Shown: piece by piece, positions 7,994 through 18,031 of the stretch
Numbering within the stretch: position 1 is the stretch's first letter
Layout: the number at the start of each line of letters is the position of its first letter
NCBI GenBank assembly: GCA_963709775.1
Contig: CAVPXS010000001.1
Location: 186,001-250,000, forward strand
Length of the DNA: 64,000 bases
Source of the DNA: Salinimicrobium sp963709775
Lineage (GTDB): Bacteria; Bacteroidota; Bacteroidia; Flavobacteriales; Flavobacteriaceae
Direction of reading: 5' to 3'
Translations under genes and position numbers: made by a program
The notes under the pieces: generated by a model
Database searches by the model: none
What the model was told of the DNA's origin: nothing
The model's input: only the letters and a program-made list of their open reading frames with translations

Positions 7994-9523
7994 TTATTCC
8001 CACTCAATAGTGGCGGGTGGTTTGGAGCTTATGTCATACACTACCCTATTAACGCCTTTAACTCTGTTTATTATTGTGTTAGATGTTTTTTGTAAAAAGT
8101 CATAAGGCAGGTTCACCCAGTCTGCCGTCATTCCATCTGTGGATTCAACAGCCCGCAAGGCAACAACTTTTTCATAGGTTCTTTCATCTCCCATTACACC
8201 TACCGAATTCACCGGTAATAGAATAGCACCTGCCTGCCATACCTTGTCGTATAACATCCATTCTTTCAGTCCATTTATAAAGATGGCATCTACCTCCTGC
8301 AAAATACGAACTTTCTCGGGGGTGATATCCCCAAGTATCCTTATTGCTAATCCGGGACCCGGGAAAGGATGTCTACCCAGTAATTCTTTGTCAATCTCCA
8401 GCTCTGCTCCCACTCGTCTCACCTCATCTTTAAACAACATTCTAAGCGGTTCAACCACCTTTAGCTTCATATAAGCCGGTAAACCTCCCACGTTGTGGTG
8501 AGATTTTATGGTAACCGAAGGACCATTTACAGAAACAGATTCAATAACATCGGGATAAATTGTCCCCTGTGCCAGAAACTTCACATCCTGGATACGGTGA
8601 GCCTCATCATCAAATACGTCAATAAAAGTTTTTCCTATCGCCTTTCGTTTTCCTTCAGGATCGGAGATACCTGCCAGAGCTTCCAAAAAACGTGCCGAAG
8701 CATCTACCCCTCTTACGTTAAGTCCCATGTGCTTGTACTGGTCCAGCACACTTTCAAACTCATCTTTTCTAAGAAGACCATTGTTTACGAAAATGCAGTA
8801 AAGATTTTTACCAATCGCTTTGTGAAGAAGAACAGCAGCAACGGTAGAATCTACCCCACCGCTAAGACCCAGCACTACTTTATCATCGCCAATTTGCTTT
8901 TTAAGGTCATCTACGGTCATATCTACAAAAGCCTCGGGAGTCCATTCCTGGGCTACCTTGGCGATCTTTACCAGGAAGTTATCGAGCAGTTGCTTTCCAT
9001 CTGTAGAGTGATAAACTTCAGGATGGAATTGAATAGCGTAAGTCTCTTCACCATCAATGCGATAAGCGGCATTCAGCACATCTGGCGTACTGGCAAGGCG
9101 AATTCCGTTTTCCGGTAATTCCTTGATGGTATCGCTATGGCTCATCCAAACCTGGGAATTTTCAGTTATATCTTCAAACAAACCTTCGTTGTCTTTGATC
9201 ACCGAAAGGTTTGCGCGACCGTATTCCCTTATTTCTGAAGCTTCCACTTTTCCGCCGTTAAAATGAGCGAGATACTGGGCGCCGTAACATACCGCAAGAA
9301 TCGGCAACTTCTTCCTAATCTTAGAAAGATCGGGATGAGGGGCATCTTCTGCTCTTACAGAAAAAGGACTTCCCGAAAGAATTACCGCTTTAAAAGTTGA
9401 AAGATCTGTAGGAATCTTATTGAAAGGGTGGATTTCGCAGTAAATATTCAGTTCTCTAACCCTGCGGGCGATCAACTGTGTGTATTGCGAACCAAAATCT
9501 AATATGAGGACGTTGTTGTGCAT
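7994..9523 (-). CDS. guaA: GMP synthase (glutamine-hydrolysing)
   Basis: 509 residues. Converts XMP to GMP in the cytoplasm. An N-terminal class I glutamine amidotransferase domain (LDFGSQY, nucleophile Cys79 in LAVCYGAQ, His167 and Glu169 in FHPEV) is followed by the ATP-PPase domain with SGGVDS at 221-226 and the C-terminal dimerisation domain ending KPPATIEWE. The ATG at 9523 matches the family N-terminus; an upstream TTG lies within the predicted -7 promoter element and is rejected. First gene of a leftward operon with the LysM, OsmC and DUF922 genes. Confidence 0.97.
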   Translation of the reverse strand: MHNNVLILDFGSQYTQLIARRVRELNIYCEIHPFNKIPTDLSTFKAVILSGSPFSVRAEDAPHPDLSKIRKKLPILAVCYGAQYLAHFNGGKVEASEIREYGRANLSVIKDNEGLFEDITENSQVWMSHSDTIKELPENGIRLASTPDVLNAAYRIDGEETYAIQFHPEVYHSTDGKQLLDNFLVKIAKVAQEWTPEAFVDMTVDDLKKQIGDDKVVLGLSGGVDSTVAAVLLHKAIGKNLYCIFVNNGLLRKDEFESVLDQYKHMGLNVRGVDASARFLEALAGISDPEGKRKAIGKTFIDVFDDEAHRIQDVKFLAQGTIYPDVIESVSVNGPSVTIKSHHNVGGLPAYMKLKVVEPLRMLFKDEVRRVGAELEIDKELLGRHPFPGPGLAIRILGDITPEKVRILQEVDAIFINGLKEWMLYDKVWQAGAILLPVNSVGVMGDERTYEKVVALRAVESTDGMTADWVNLPYDFLQKTSNTIINRVKGVNRVVYDISSKPPATIEWE

Positions 9524-9526
9524 GCG

Positions 9527-9534
9527 CAAAAATA
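9527..9534 (-). promoter_or_regulatory. -7 element (TATTTTTG) abutting the guaA start
   Basis: On the minus strand TATTTTTG ends three bases before the guaA ATG. Transcription starting a few bases downstream of a TAnnTTTG element would give a leaderless or nearly leaderless guaA mRNA. Confidence 0.45.
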
Positions 9535-9611
9535 GGAATTTGAGGTAAAATTAGACCCTGCATACACTTATTTTATATCTTTAAATAAATTTCTCTTTCA
9601 CATTTGGCTCT

Positions 9612-10337
9612 ATGAAACACATTGCTGCTATTGTTTTTTCTGCTGCCATTGTACTGGCTGCTTATATTTTGGGTAGTTCTTATGTCAAAAGAGCAACTCC
9701 GCCGGGAGTTATCTCGGTCACCGGGTCTGGAAGTGAAGATTTTACCTCAGACCTTATTGTGTGGGAAGGCACTTTTTCTCAAATGAACCTGGAGCTGCAA
9801 ACGGCTTTTGAAAGGCTTAATGAAGACAAGGAAACCGTAAAAGAATATTTGATCTCTAAAGGGATCGGGGAGGATAACTTTGTTTTCAACTCGGTGCAGA
9901 CTATCGAACAAACCGAAGCTCAATACCAGGATGGAAATTACGTAGGTAATATTTTTAAAGGATACCTATTGCAGCAAACCGTAAAGATCGAATCTAAAGA
10001 TGTTCCCAAGGTCGAACAGGTTTCGCGGGAAATAACCGAACTTTTGCAAAAAGGGGTACAACTTAACTCCACACCACCACGCTATTACTACACCAAATTA
10101 TCTGACCTAAAGATCCAAATGATCTCCGCAGCAACAGAAGATGCAAGGCTAAGAGCCGAAAGAATTGCCGAGAACAGCGGAAGTGATCTAGGCTCCCTTA
10201 GAAGTGCCGATCTTGGAGTCTTCCAGATCATTGGACAGAACAGTGGGGAAGATTTTACCTGGGGCGGCGCCTATAACACTGCCGATAAAAAGAAAACAGC
10301 TTCTGTCACTATGAGGCTGGAGTTCGAAATAGATTAA
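9612..10337 (+). CDS. SIMPL (DUF541) domain protein
   Basis: 241 residues. The N-terminus MKHIAAIVFSAAIVLAAYILG is a signal anchor or uncleaved signal, so the protein is periplasmic or membrane-tethered. The rest matches the SIMPL/DUF541 family: VTGSGSEDF near the start, repeated alpha-beta units, and a C-terminal DARLRAERIAENSGSDLG segment. Members form large oligomers, and no enzymatic activity is established. It is divergent from guaA and has its own promoter region. Confidence 0.82.
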   Translation: MKHIAAIVFSAAIVLAAYILGSSYVKRATPPGVISVTGSGSEDFTSDLIVWEGTFSQMNLELQTAFERLNEDKETVKEYLISKGIGEDNFVFNSVQTIEQTEAQYQDGNYVGNIFKGYLLQQTVKIESKDVPKVEQVSREITELLQKGVQLNSTPPRYYYTKLSDLKIQMISAATEDARLRAERIAENSGSDLGSLRSADLGVFQIIGQNSGEDFTWGGAYNTADKKKTASVTMRLEFEID

Positions 10338-10484
10338 TTTTTTCATTTCTGCTGAAACCACCCGGAAATTAAGGAGCCTTAAAAATGGCATTTTCGAGAG
10401 GTTAGCTTTTTTAAACTTTTCCCAAACCTGCCGGCTGATTCTCATGCTTTTAATATTTTTGAAAGAATCCTATTACATTCCAGC

Positions 10485-11225
10485 ATGAAACTCTCTATTT
10501 CTTCTGAATTCAGAAAAATTGCATTAATTAATTACACTATTTCTGCTGAAGTAGTTGAAAAGTATTTGCCAGATCATACAAAACTTGATTTCTACAATGG
10601 AGAATGCCTTATAAGTCTGGTAGGATTTCAGGTGCAAAAACTGAAAGTTGCCGGTGTAAAATTGCCCCTGCTGAAGGATTTCGAAGAAATTGATCTGCAA
10701 ATTTATGTGAAGCGATTTGACGGTGCTAAATGGAGAAAAGGAGTGGTAGTAATCAAAAGGATCTTTGACCAACCCGGGGCCGCAGCTTTGACCAATACCA
10801 TCTTCAAAACCAATTACACCTCACTCCGCGCCACCGGAACTATTAAGGAGACGGAAGAATCTCTAGTGGTGAAATATTCCTGGCTATACAATGAAATGGA
10901 CCAGAATTTCCAGGTGAGAAGTAGTCACCTGGCCGCTCCATACGACAAAAATACCGAAGCTGCTTTTATTCTGGATCGACCTTACGGATACCTCAAGTCA
11001 GGAGAAAAAACTTTTGAGTACCGGTTAGAACATGTTGACTGGCATCTTTACACTGTAGAGGAGTATTCTGTAGATGTAGATTTCTCCCGGCAATTCGATC
11101 CTGCTTTTAACCTCCTGAACGAACAAACCCCACGCTCGGTGATCCTTACCGAAGGTTCTACAGTTGAGATTGGAGAGAATGTGGAGTTGGTTCCTGAGAT
11201 GCGAGATGTGAGATATGAGATATGA
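10485..11225 (+). CDS. DUF2071 (YqjF-like) protein
   Basis: 246 residues, no signal peptide. It resembles the DUF2071/YqjF family (acetoacetate decarboxylase-like fold): VEKYLPDHTKLDFYNGECLISLVGFQ, KWRKGVVVIKRIF, and a C-terminal HVDWHLYTVEEYSVDVDF segment. Biochemical role unknown. The last nine codons (EMRDVRYEI) are written in a degenerate GAGATATGAGAT repeat that continues past the stop codon, so the native C-terminus may have been replaced or extended by repeat DNA. It converges on the decarboxylase gene. Confidence 0.75.
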   Translation: MKLSISSEFRKIALINYTISAEVVEKYLPDHTKLDFYNGECLISLVGFQVQKLKVAGVKLPLLKDFEEIDLQIYVKRFDGAKWRKGVVVIKRIFDQPGAAALTNTIFKTNYTSLRATGTIKETEESLVVKYSWLYNEMDQNFQVRSSHLAAPYDKNTEAAFILDRPYGYLKSGEKTFEYRLEHVDWHLYTVEEYSVDVDFSRQFDPAFNLLNEQTPRSVILTEGSTVEIGENVELVPEMRDVRYEI

Positions 11226-11430
11226 GATGTTAGACTTGAGATTAAAATTTCTCGCAGAGCGCGCAAAGACCTTGCGCAGAGGCCGCTAGAACACCAAAAT
11301 CTTCAAATCTTTAAATTCCCGAATTCTCAAACTTTACTTTCCCGCAGATCACGCAGATTTCCGCAGAGAATAAAGAGTCTAAAAAAGGAAATTCATCTTC
11401 AAATCGACCAATCCTCAAATCTTCAAATCC
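11205..11430. repeat. Degenerate simple-repeat and CGCAGA-rich intergenic tract
   Basis: Three low-complexity blocks follow one another: GAGATATGAGAT copies (11205-11240, starting inside the DUF2071 gene), CGCAGA-type copies around 11253-11282 and 11342-11370, and TCTTCAAATC copies (11298-11310 and 11397-11430). No ORF or terminator was seen between the converging genes. Confidence 0.7.
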
Positions 11431-11434
11431 AAAT

Positions 11435-12822
11435 TTATTTCATTGTATCCAGAATAATATCGATATCTTTTTCGGTAGTTTCAGGATTGATGAAACAGAA
11501 ACGGGAAATGGTTTCATAACCGTCTTCTCCCTTCCATTTTGTAGGTGTTACCAGCGCAATTCCGTTTTTGTGGTTGCGGTAGGTCCAATCTCTATAATCA
11601 TCGGGGGTCCAGCCTTTTCTTCGGAAAAGCACAACAGAAAGGCTTGCCGGCCGCACCAGTTCCAGGTTCTCATCTTCTTCGATCTTTTTAGCAGCGATCT
11701 TAGCAAGCTTAATTCCCTTTTCTATAGCATTGGTGTACTTGTCTGTTCCGTGCATTGCCAGTGAGAACCATAAAGGCATCCCACGAATTCTTCTGGTAAG
11801 CTGAATCTGGTAATCTGCAGGGTTAAATCCATGGGCTCCTTCATCCTTAAATATCTCCAGGTAAGAACCTTTTTGAGAATGAGCTTCGGCTGCAAGTTCC
11901 ATATCCTTATATATCACCGCACCACAATCATAGGGTGAAAAAAGCCATTTATGAGGATCAATTGTAATACTGTCTGCTCTTTCAATTCCATTAAAAAGAT
12001 GACGTACAGAAGGTGCAGCAAGCGCGCCGCCACCGTATGCAGCATCTACGTGAAACCAAAGATCTTCTTTTTCGCAAACATCGGCGATTGAATCAAGTTC
12101 ATCTATGATCCCGGCATTTGTAGTTCCGCCGGTAGCTACCACTGCAAAAAGCCTTTTTCGGTCCTTTTCTTCCAGCTCGTCAATAGCCGATTGTAAGGTA
12201 TTCCCCCTCAGGTTTTCATCGGGACAGTCGATCATCACCACATCGGCATCCATTACTTTTGCCATTGCCTGTATGGACGAATGCGCACCATTGGAGGTGA
12301 GCAGTAAAGCCTTAACTCCAATATTCCCGGAATCTTTCTTTCTCCAGGCCTCCCGTGCTGTCACCATCCCCGAAAGATTTGCGGCTGTACCTCCACTGGT
12401 GAATACTCCAAAAGATCCTTTTGGCAAGTCCCGTAAGGGAAACCAGCCATTTCATTGCCTGATTTTCACAAAAAATTCCGCCGGCACCTTCCATCCAGTA
12501 AGCACCATGAATGCTTGACGCCGAAGTTACGAGGTCAAACATAATAGCCGCCCTGGTAGGCGCTGCAGGCACAAAAGCCAGGTGACGGGGGTGATCGATA
12601 GGCACTGTAGCTTTCACCAAAATGTCCCTGAAACATTTTAAAAGCTACTTCTCCTCCAATCCCTTTAGGAGTAATTGTCTCCCCAACCATTTCAAGTAAC
12701 TCCTCCTCTCTTTTAGGAGCACCCAGTTCAGGCGTGACATTAGAGATCCTGTCAACTGTATATTTCATTACATCGAGGGTCATTTCAACCAGGTCGATGT
12801 CTATTTTATGCATTTTCGTCAT
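11435..12822 (-). CDS. PLP-dependent decarboxylase (aromatic/glutamate type), two frameshifts
   Basis: Group II pyridoxal-phosphate decarboxylase. The start MTKMHKIDIDLVEM shares an ATGA overlap with the bshC stop. The PLP Lys is in ITIDPHKWLF and the cofactor pocket is in FTSGGTAANLSG and WFHVDAAYGGG. Substrate not assignable; DOPA/tyrosine/aspartate/glutamate decarboxylase-like. The frame is broken twice: at the CCC run 12626-12628 and the GGG run 12437-12439. Removing one base at each restores a continuous protein of about 461 residues, through ATVPIDHPRHLAF and SLRDLPKGSFG. Probably an intact gene with sequence errors; a true pseudogene is the alternative. Confidence 0.8.
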
Positions 12823-14440
12823 AACGAAAGAATATCAAATTTTAATTCTAATGGCCTTAAAGCCTGCAGGAGATTTGGAATAAGAGTATCACCGTATTCC
12901 AGGTAAAACTCAGAGAAATTATGATGCCGTTCCTGTAGCCCCTGCCCGGGAAACAAATCCTGCTGCAAGGCAGCGATTCGGGAAACCTCATCTTCCAGTT
13001 TTCTCTTCTGCGCTTTTAATAATCGTTTTTCCAGGTGGTCCAGGCCTTTTAATTGTTTTACCTCCTGGGCTTTTACAGCGTTTATAAATGTTTTATCTGT
13101 CTTTTCTGCCAGCTCGTACATTCCCTGGAATTGTTGCACCAAATGCTCTTTTTGAAGAGGAAAAGTCAATATCAATGTTAGAAATCTGGCGGACTTTCCT
13201 GTTGATCAATTCGTGTGACTTCAGGAAAAGTTCAGGTAAAGTGATGTTCAGTTTTTGCCTTTTTTGGTCCTGCTTCTCTGTTTGAAGCAAAGCAGAATTC
13301 CGAAGCAAAAGAATGGGAAATGTTACATCTGTCTTTTCAAACAGCTCTTTTAGCTGGAACCAATAGGCCAGCTCGCCGCCTCCCCCAATGTAACACAGGT
13401 TGGGCAGGATCACTTCTTCATATAAAGGACGTAAAAGCACATTGGGACTAAATCTTTCCGGATGTTCTTTGATCAACTCCTGCAATTCTTCCCTGCTCCA
13501 GGTGATCTCCTGTTCATGCACAAAGAATTTTCCGTCCTTTTCAATGATCCGCTCCCGAAGTCCCTCTTTCATATAAAAAAGATTTACTTCCCGGGGATTC
13601 ACCTGTACCCCATAGCCTTCTTTTTCTAAAGCTTCAGTTTTTTGCTGAGCGGTATTAAAAGAAACCTGCTCAAAAAGCTCCTGCTCAATATATGGGCTAT
13701 AGAATTTCTTCAAATCAGGGTGATGAGCGTCAAGGATCACAAGTCCCTGCTCTTTAAAAAGCTCATTTGCGAGATAGCGGGTGGCATCGGCAAGATTGTC
13801 GTGCTCTAAATAGGCTTTTTGGAACCATTCCTTCAGCTGTTGCGCATTTTTGCTGTTGCCAATTTCAGCTGAAAAAAGTTCAAAGACATCATTTAAACCT
13901 TCAGTAGGCAGTTCCCCGACCGGTCCTCCCGACTTTTTAGTCTGTGGAGGATTCCACTGAAATTTCTTTCCGTGGAGGTGAAAAAAACTGATCTCTTCAA
14001 AATCATGATCTTCGGTTGCCATCCAGTAAACCGGCACAAAATTATAATCCGGATATTCCTTTTTAAGGTCGGCAGCAAGATTAATTGCAGTGACGATCTT
14101 GTAAAGGAAATATAGTGGACCTGTAAAAAGGTTTAGCTGGTGGCCGGTGGTAACAGTAAATGTTGTGCTATCTTTTAATAGCTCAATATTTCCCGCAGTG
14201 GCTTCGGTAAGTCTCAAGATTTTGGTATTGCTCCTTCAGGATCTTTACGAGAGCGGCACGTTTTTCGTTTCCGCCATTATTGTCGTAATTATCTTTTTTG
14301 GAAAGGATCTGTTTTCCGAAGTTTTCAAGAGTGGGAAAAAGACCATAAAACTGCTCTACATTCTCTTTTTGATCCAGATAGTCGTTCACCAGGGGGGTAA
14401 AAAAATTAGTATCCCGATACGAAAGAGAGTTTTTCTGCAT
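12819..14440 (-). CDS. bshC: Bacillithiol synthase BshC, two frameshifts
   Basis: Adds cysteine to GlcN-malate to complete bacillithiol, the low-molecular-weight thiol of Firmicutes and many Bacteroidota. The ATG at 14440 opens MQKNSLSYRDTNFF, matching the family start. Diagnostic segments: VTTGHQLNLFTGPLYFLYK, PVYWMATEDHDFEEI, and YIGGGGELAYWFQLKELF. A C-terminal coiled coil follows. Two +1 frameshifts interrupt the frame: the TTTT run at 14220-14223 and the AAAA run at 13161-13164. Dropping one base from each gives one protein of about 540 residues, the normal family length. Translationally coupled (ATGA) to the downstream decarboxylase. Confidence 0.88.
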
Positions 14441-14558
14441 TGAAAGGAGTTTTGGCAAATATACAATTAAGAGCGGTGGTGGTAAAATCAATAAAAAGAT
14501 ATTGACAGAGATAAAGTTTTATATTTACGATCTAATTTAAAATGGAAAATTTCCCCTT

Positions 14559-17055
14559 ATGAGAAAATTACCGGTCTTACTTACCGCACTTTTTGTAAGT
14601 TTTCAATTTGCATTTGCACAGCAATCCCCCGAAGAATTTTTAGGTTATCCTCTTGGTACCAGCTTCACCCGCCACCATAAAGTGGTTGAATATTTTGAAC
14701 ATGTGGCTGAAAATTCGCCGCTTGTAAAATTTCAGAAATACGGGGAAACCTATGAAGGAAGACCCCTCACCTATGCTGTAATTTCTTCGGAAGAAAACCT
14801 GCAAAACCTGGAGGAGATTCGAAAAAATCATCTTCAAAATGCAGGTATAAGTACAAATTCTGATGCTTCACCTGCCGAAAAAGGCATTGTTTGGCTAAGT
14901 TATAACGTGCATGGAAATGAAACTTCCAGCACAGAGGCTGCTATGAAAACCCTTTATGAGCTTATCACTCAAAAGCAGGAATGGCTTAAGGATCTGGTAG
15001 TCATCATGGATCCAGCAGTAAATCCCGATGGCAGGGATCGCTATGTGAACTGGTATAAGCAGGTGAAAGTCCACTCCTAATAATACCGAACCTATGGCTG
15101 TGGAACATAACGAGCCGTGGCCGGGTGGAAGACCCAACCATTACCTGTTTGACCTTAACCGCGACTGGGCATGGGCAACACAGGCAGAAACCCGCCAGCG
15201 TTTAGATATATACAACGATTGGTTACCTCACATCCATGTGGATTTTCATGAACAGGGCAGGAATGATCCCTATTATTTCGCTCCCGCAGCAGAACCTTTG
15301 CATGAAGTGATCACTCCTTTTCAAAGGGAATTCCAAACCGAAATCGGAAAGAATCATGCAAAGTATTTCGATGAACAAGGGTGGCTTTATTTTACCAAAG
15401 AGAGGTTTGATCTTCTTTACCCCAGCTACGGCGACACTTATCCCACATATTTGGGAGCTATTGGAATGACCTATGAACAAGCTGGACATACAGGCCTTGC
15501 CATTCAAACAGATCATGGTTATGAACTCAATCTGGTGGACAGAGTGGAGCACCACCACACTACCGGACTCTCCACAGTAGAAATTGCTGCTCAAAATGTG
15601 GACAGGCTGAATTCTGAATTTGCTAAATTCTACAACAATCCGGAAAAAGGGGCTGTAAATTATGTTCTTACAGGACATGAAGATAAGCTGGACCTGTTAA
15701 AGGAATTACTGGATCGCCACGAGATTTCTTATGCCATGGCACAACCGGGAAAGATCAAAGGTTATGACCCTCTTAAAAAGAAGAACAGCAGGATTGATGC
15801 TGACGAGAACACTCTGGTCATAAGTACTGCGCAACCTAAAGGTAAAATGGTGAAAGTTCTTTTTGAACCTTCAGCAAAACTTTCAGATTCTCTAACTTAT
15901 GATATTACCGCCTGGAGTCTCCCGTACGCGTATGGATTAGAGGCCATTTCCACCGGGTCCTCTGTCCCAACCCTTACTTCAAAAGAGGAAGCCGGAATTA
16001 ACAACCAGGCTTCTGAAACGGCTACAGCTTACATCACCGAGTGGAATAGCATGAAAGATGCAAGGTTTCTAACTGCGCTTCTAAAAGAAGGAATCAGGGT
16101 AAGATTTACTGAAACAGCTTTAGAAAATTCGGGTAAAAAGTTTGCTCCCGGAAGCCTTATCATAAACAGGATCGATAACAATAAGGTTGAAAATTTTGAT
16201 GAGCTGCTTGTGGAATTAGCCAATAAATATGAAAGAGAGCTTACCGCCGCTGCCACTGGTTTTTCAACATCGGGACCAGATCTTGGCTCCTCCCAGGTGA
16301 AGGTTATAAACAAACCCCGAATTGGTCTCTTAAGAGGAGAAGGCACCTCTTCTCTCAATCAGGGGGAACTTTGGTACTTTTTTGAACAGGACCTTAATTA
16401 TCCTGTTACTTCCATCGATACCCGTTACTTTGGTGATATTGATCTTTCCCAACTGGATGTATTAGTTTTACCCTCGGGTAGCTACTCCGATCTATTTGAT
16501 GAAAAAGGTCTGGATCGTCTCACTTCCTGGGTTCGTGGAGGTGGTAAGGTAATCGCCATAGGGCGTGCCATAAAAACTTTCGCAGGAGAAGAGGACTTTA
16601 ATCTAAAGCTTACCGACAAAGAAGAAGAGGACACCATCTCAAAACCGAATCTTGTTCCTTATGCCCAACGAGAAAGAGAAGAAATTAAAGATCTTATTAC
16701 AGGCAGTATTATAGAAACAAAAATGGATAAAACACATCCCATGGCTTTTGGCTATGAGGACAATTACCTGAGTCTCAAACTTAGTAATGATAGCTACAGC
16801 TTACTAAGCGAAGGCTACAATGTTGGATATCTGGAAGATTCCCCAAATATAGTTGCAGGATTTGTTGGTAATAATGCAAAGGAAAAAATTAAAAACTCCC
16901 TCACGTTTGGAGTAGAGCCAATGGGAGATGGAAGTTTTATTTACCTGGTAGACAATCCATTATTCCGCGCATTTTGGCAGAATGGCAAACTCCTTATGGC
17001 AAACTCCATTTTCTTTGTAGACAATAGTGAAATTAAAACTTACGCCACTAAATAA
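14559..17055 (+). CDS. M14-family zinc carboxypeptidase-like protein, one frameshift
   Basis: Secreted, with signal peptide ending FAFAQ. The zinc site begins with HGNE at residues 118-121, followed by NPDGRDRY; after the break come HNEPWPGGRPNHYLFDLNRDW and HVDFHEQ. A long C-terminal region includes a glutamine-amidotransferase-like segment (PRIGLLRGEG, VLVLPSGSY). Total length about 831 residues, as in flavobacterial M14 proteins with this extension. A +1 error in the AAA at 15066-15068 creates a stop at 15080; deleting one A gives the continuous reading VKSTPNNTEPMAVEHN. First of a rightward run with the antiporter and the M16 peptidase. Confidence 0.85.
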
Positions 17056-17060
17056 TTCTT

Positions 17061-18014
17061 ATGCTTGTAAATATTCTTTTGTTACTGGGCGGCTTTGTCG
17101 CTCTTATATATGGAGCAAATGCTCTTGTTGATGCTGCTTCCAGTCTGGCTGCACGATGGGGTGTGCCCAGCATCGTTATAGGTTTAACCATTGTTGCATT
17201 TGGAACCTCGGCTCCCGAGCTGGTGGTGAATGTCTTTGCCGCCACCACTGGAAGTACAGACATGGTCCTTGGAAATGTACTGGGAAGTAACATTTTCAAC
17301 GTACTGGGAATACTCGGTATTTCTGCCCTTATTTATCCGCTAACCGTCAAAAGTAATACTACCTGGATCGAAATTCCGCTGAGCTTACTTGCGGCTATTT
17401 GTGTGCTGGTAGTAGCTTCAGATGTTTTACTTGACGGTACAGCCGAAAATTTTATTTCAAGAAGTGACGGGATCATTCTCCTGCTTTTCTTCCTTATTTT
17501 TCTCGTTTATAATCTTGTTGTTGCCAAAAGCGGTGGCGCAGATGAAGAGCTGGAGACAAAGGATTACAGCACCGGGAAAGCTGTGCTTTTTATTATCCTT
17601 GGACTAGTGGGATTGATAATTGGCGGAAGACTAATTGTGACCAGTGCCGTTAGTATAGCCGAAGTAATCGGCCTTTCTGAAAGGGTTATTGGTTTGACCG
17701 TGGTTTCAATAGGAACTTCCCTACCCGAACTGGCAACTTCTATAATCGCAGTGCGGAAGAAAAATGTGGATATCGCGATTGGGAACGTAGTTGGATCGAA
17801 CATCTTTAATATTTTCCTCATCCTGGGAATATCGGGAACCATTGTGCCTCTTGGAATAAACCCCGATTCTCTCTTCGATATTATGGTTAATATCCTTACG
17901 GGACTCTTGCTTTTTATCTTCGTCTTCACCGGTCGTGGCCGGAAAGTGGAGCGTTGGGAAGGCGCGGTTTTTGTTATTTGCTATGTCGCATACGTCACCT
18001 ATTTAATAATTTAA
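17061..18014 (+). CDS. Calcium/sodium antiporter (CaCA family, YrbG-like)
   Basis: 317 residues, about ten membrane segments in two inverted repeats. Each half carries the alpha-repeat signature: GTSAPELVVN with GNVLGSNIFN in the first, GTSLPELATS with GNVVGSNIFN in the second. These form the ion-binding site of K-independent Na/Ca exchangers. Inner-membrane protein. It starts 5 bp after the M14 gene and ends 17 bp before the M16 gene, so all three are probably one transcript; a link between calcium export and secreted metallopeptidases is only inference. Confidence 0.92.
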   Translation: MLVNILLLLGGFVALIYGANALVDAASSLAARWGVPSIVIGLTIVAFGTSAPELVVNVFAATTGSTDMVLGNVLGSNIFNVLGILGISALIYPLTVKSNTTWIEIPLSLLAAICVLVVASDVLLDGTAENFISRSDGIILLLFFLIFLVYNLVVAKSGGADEELETKDYSTGKAVLFIILGLVGLIIGGRLIVTSAVSIAEVIGLSERVIGLTVVSIGTSLPELATSIIAVRKKNVDIAIGNVVGSNIFNIFLILGISGTIVPLGINPDSLFDIMVNILTGLLLFIFVFTGRGRKVERWEGAVFVICYVAYVTYLII

Positions 18015-18031
18015 TTCTGAATAGATTCTGA

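Noticed and set aside
8495..9118. 207-codon open frame on the + strand opposite guaA
   Set aside because: It is antisense to a highly conserved gene, has no recognisable motifs, and its composition mirrors the guaA codons.
12105..12518. 137-codon + strand frame across the decarboxylase
   Set aside because: It is the antisense of the PLP-binding region; the protein on the minus strand is clearly conserved.
11435..14440. Decayed pseudogenes for the decarboxylase and bshC
   Set aside because: No internal stops or substitutions beyond single homopolymer insertions; the same +1 pattern recurs across unrelated genes.
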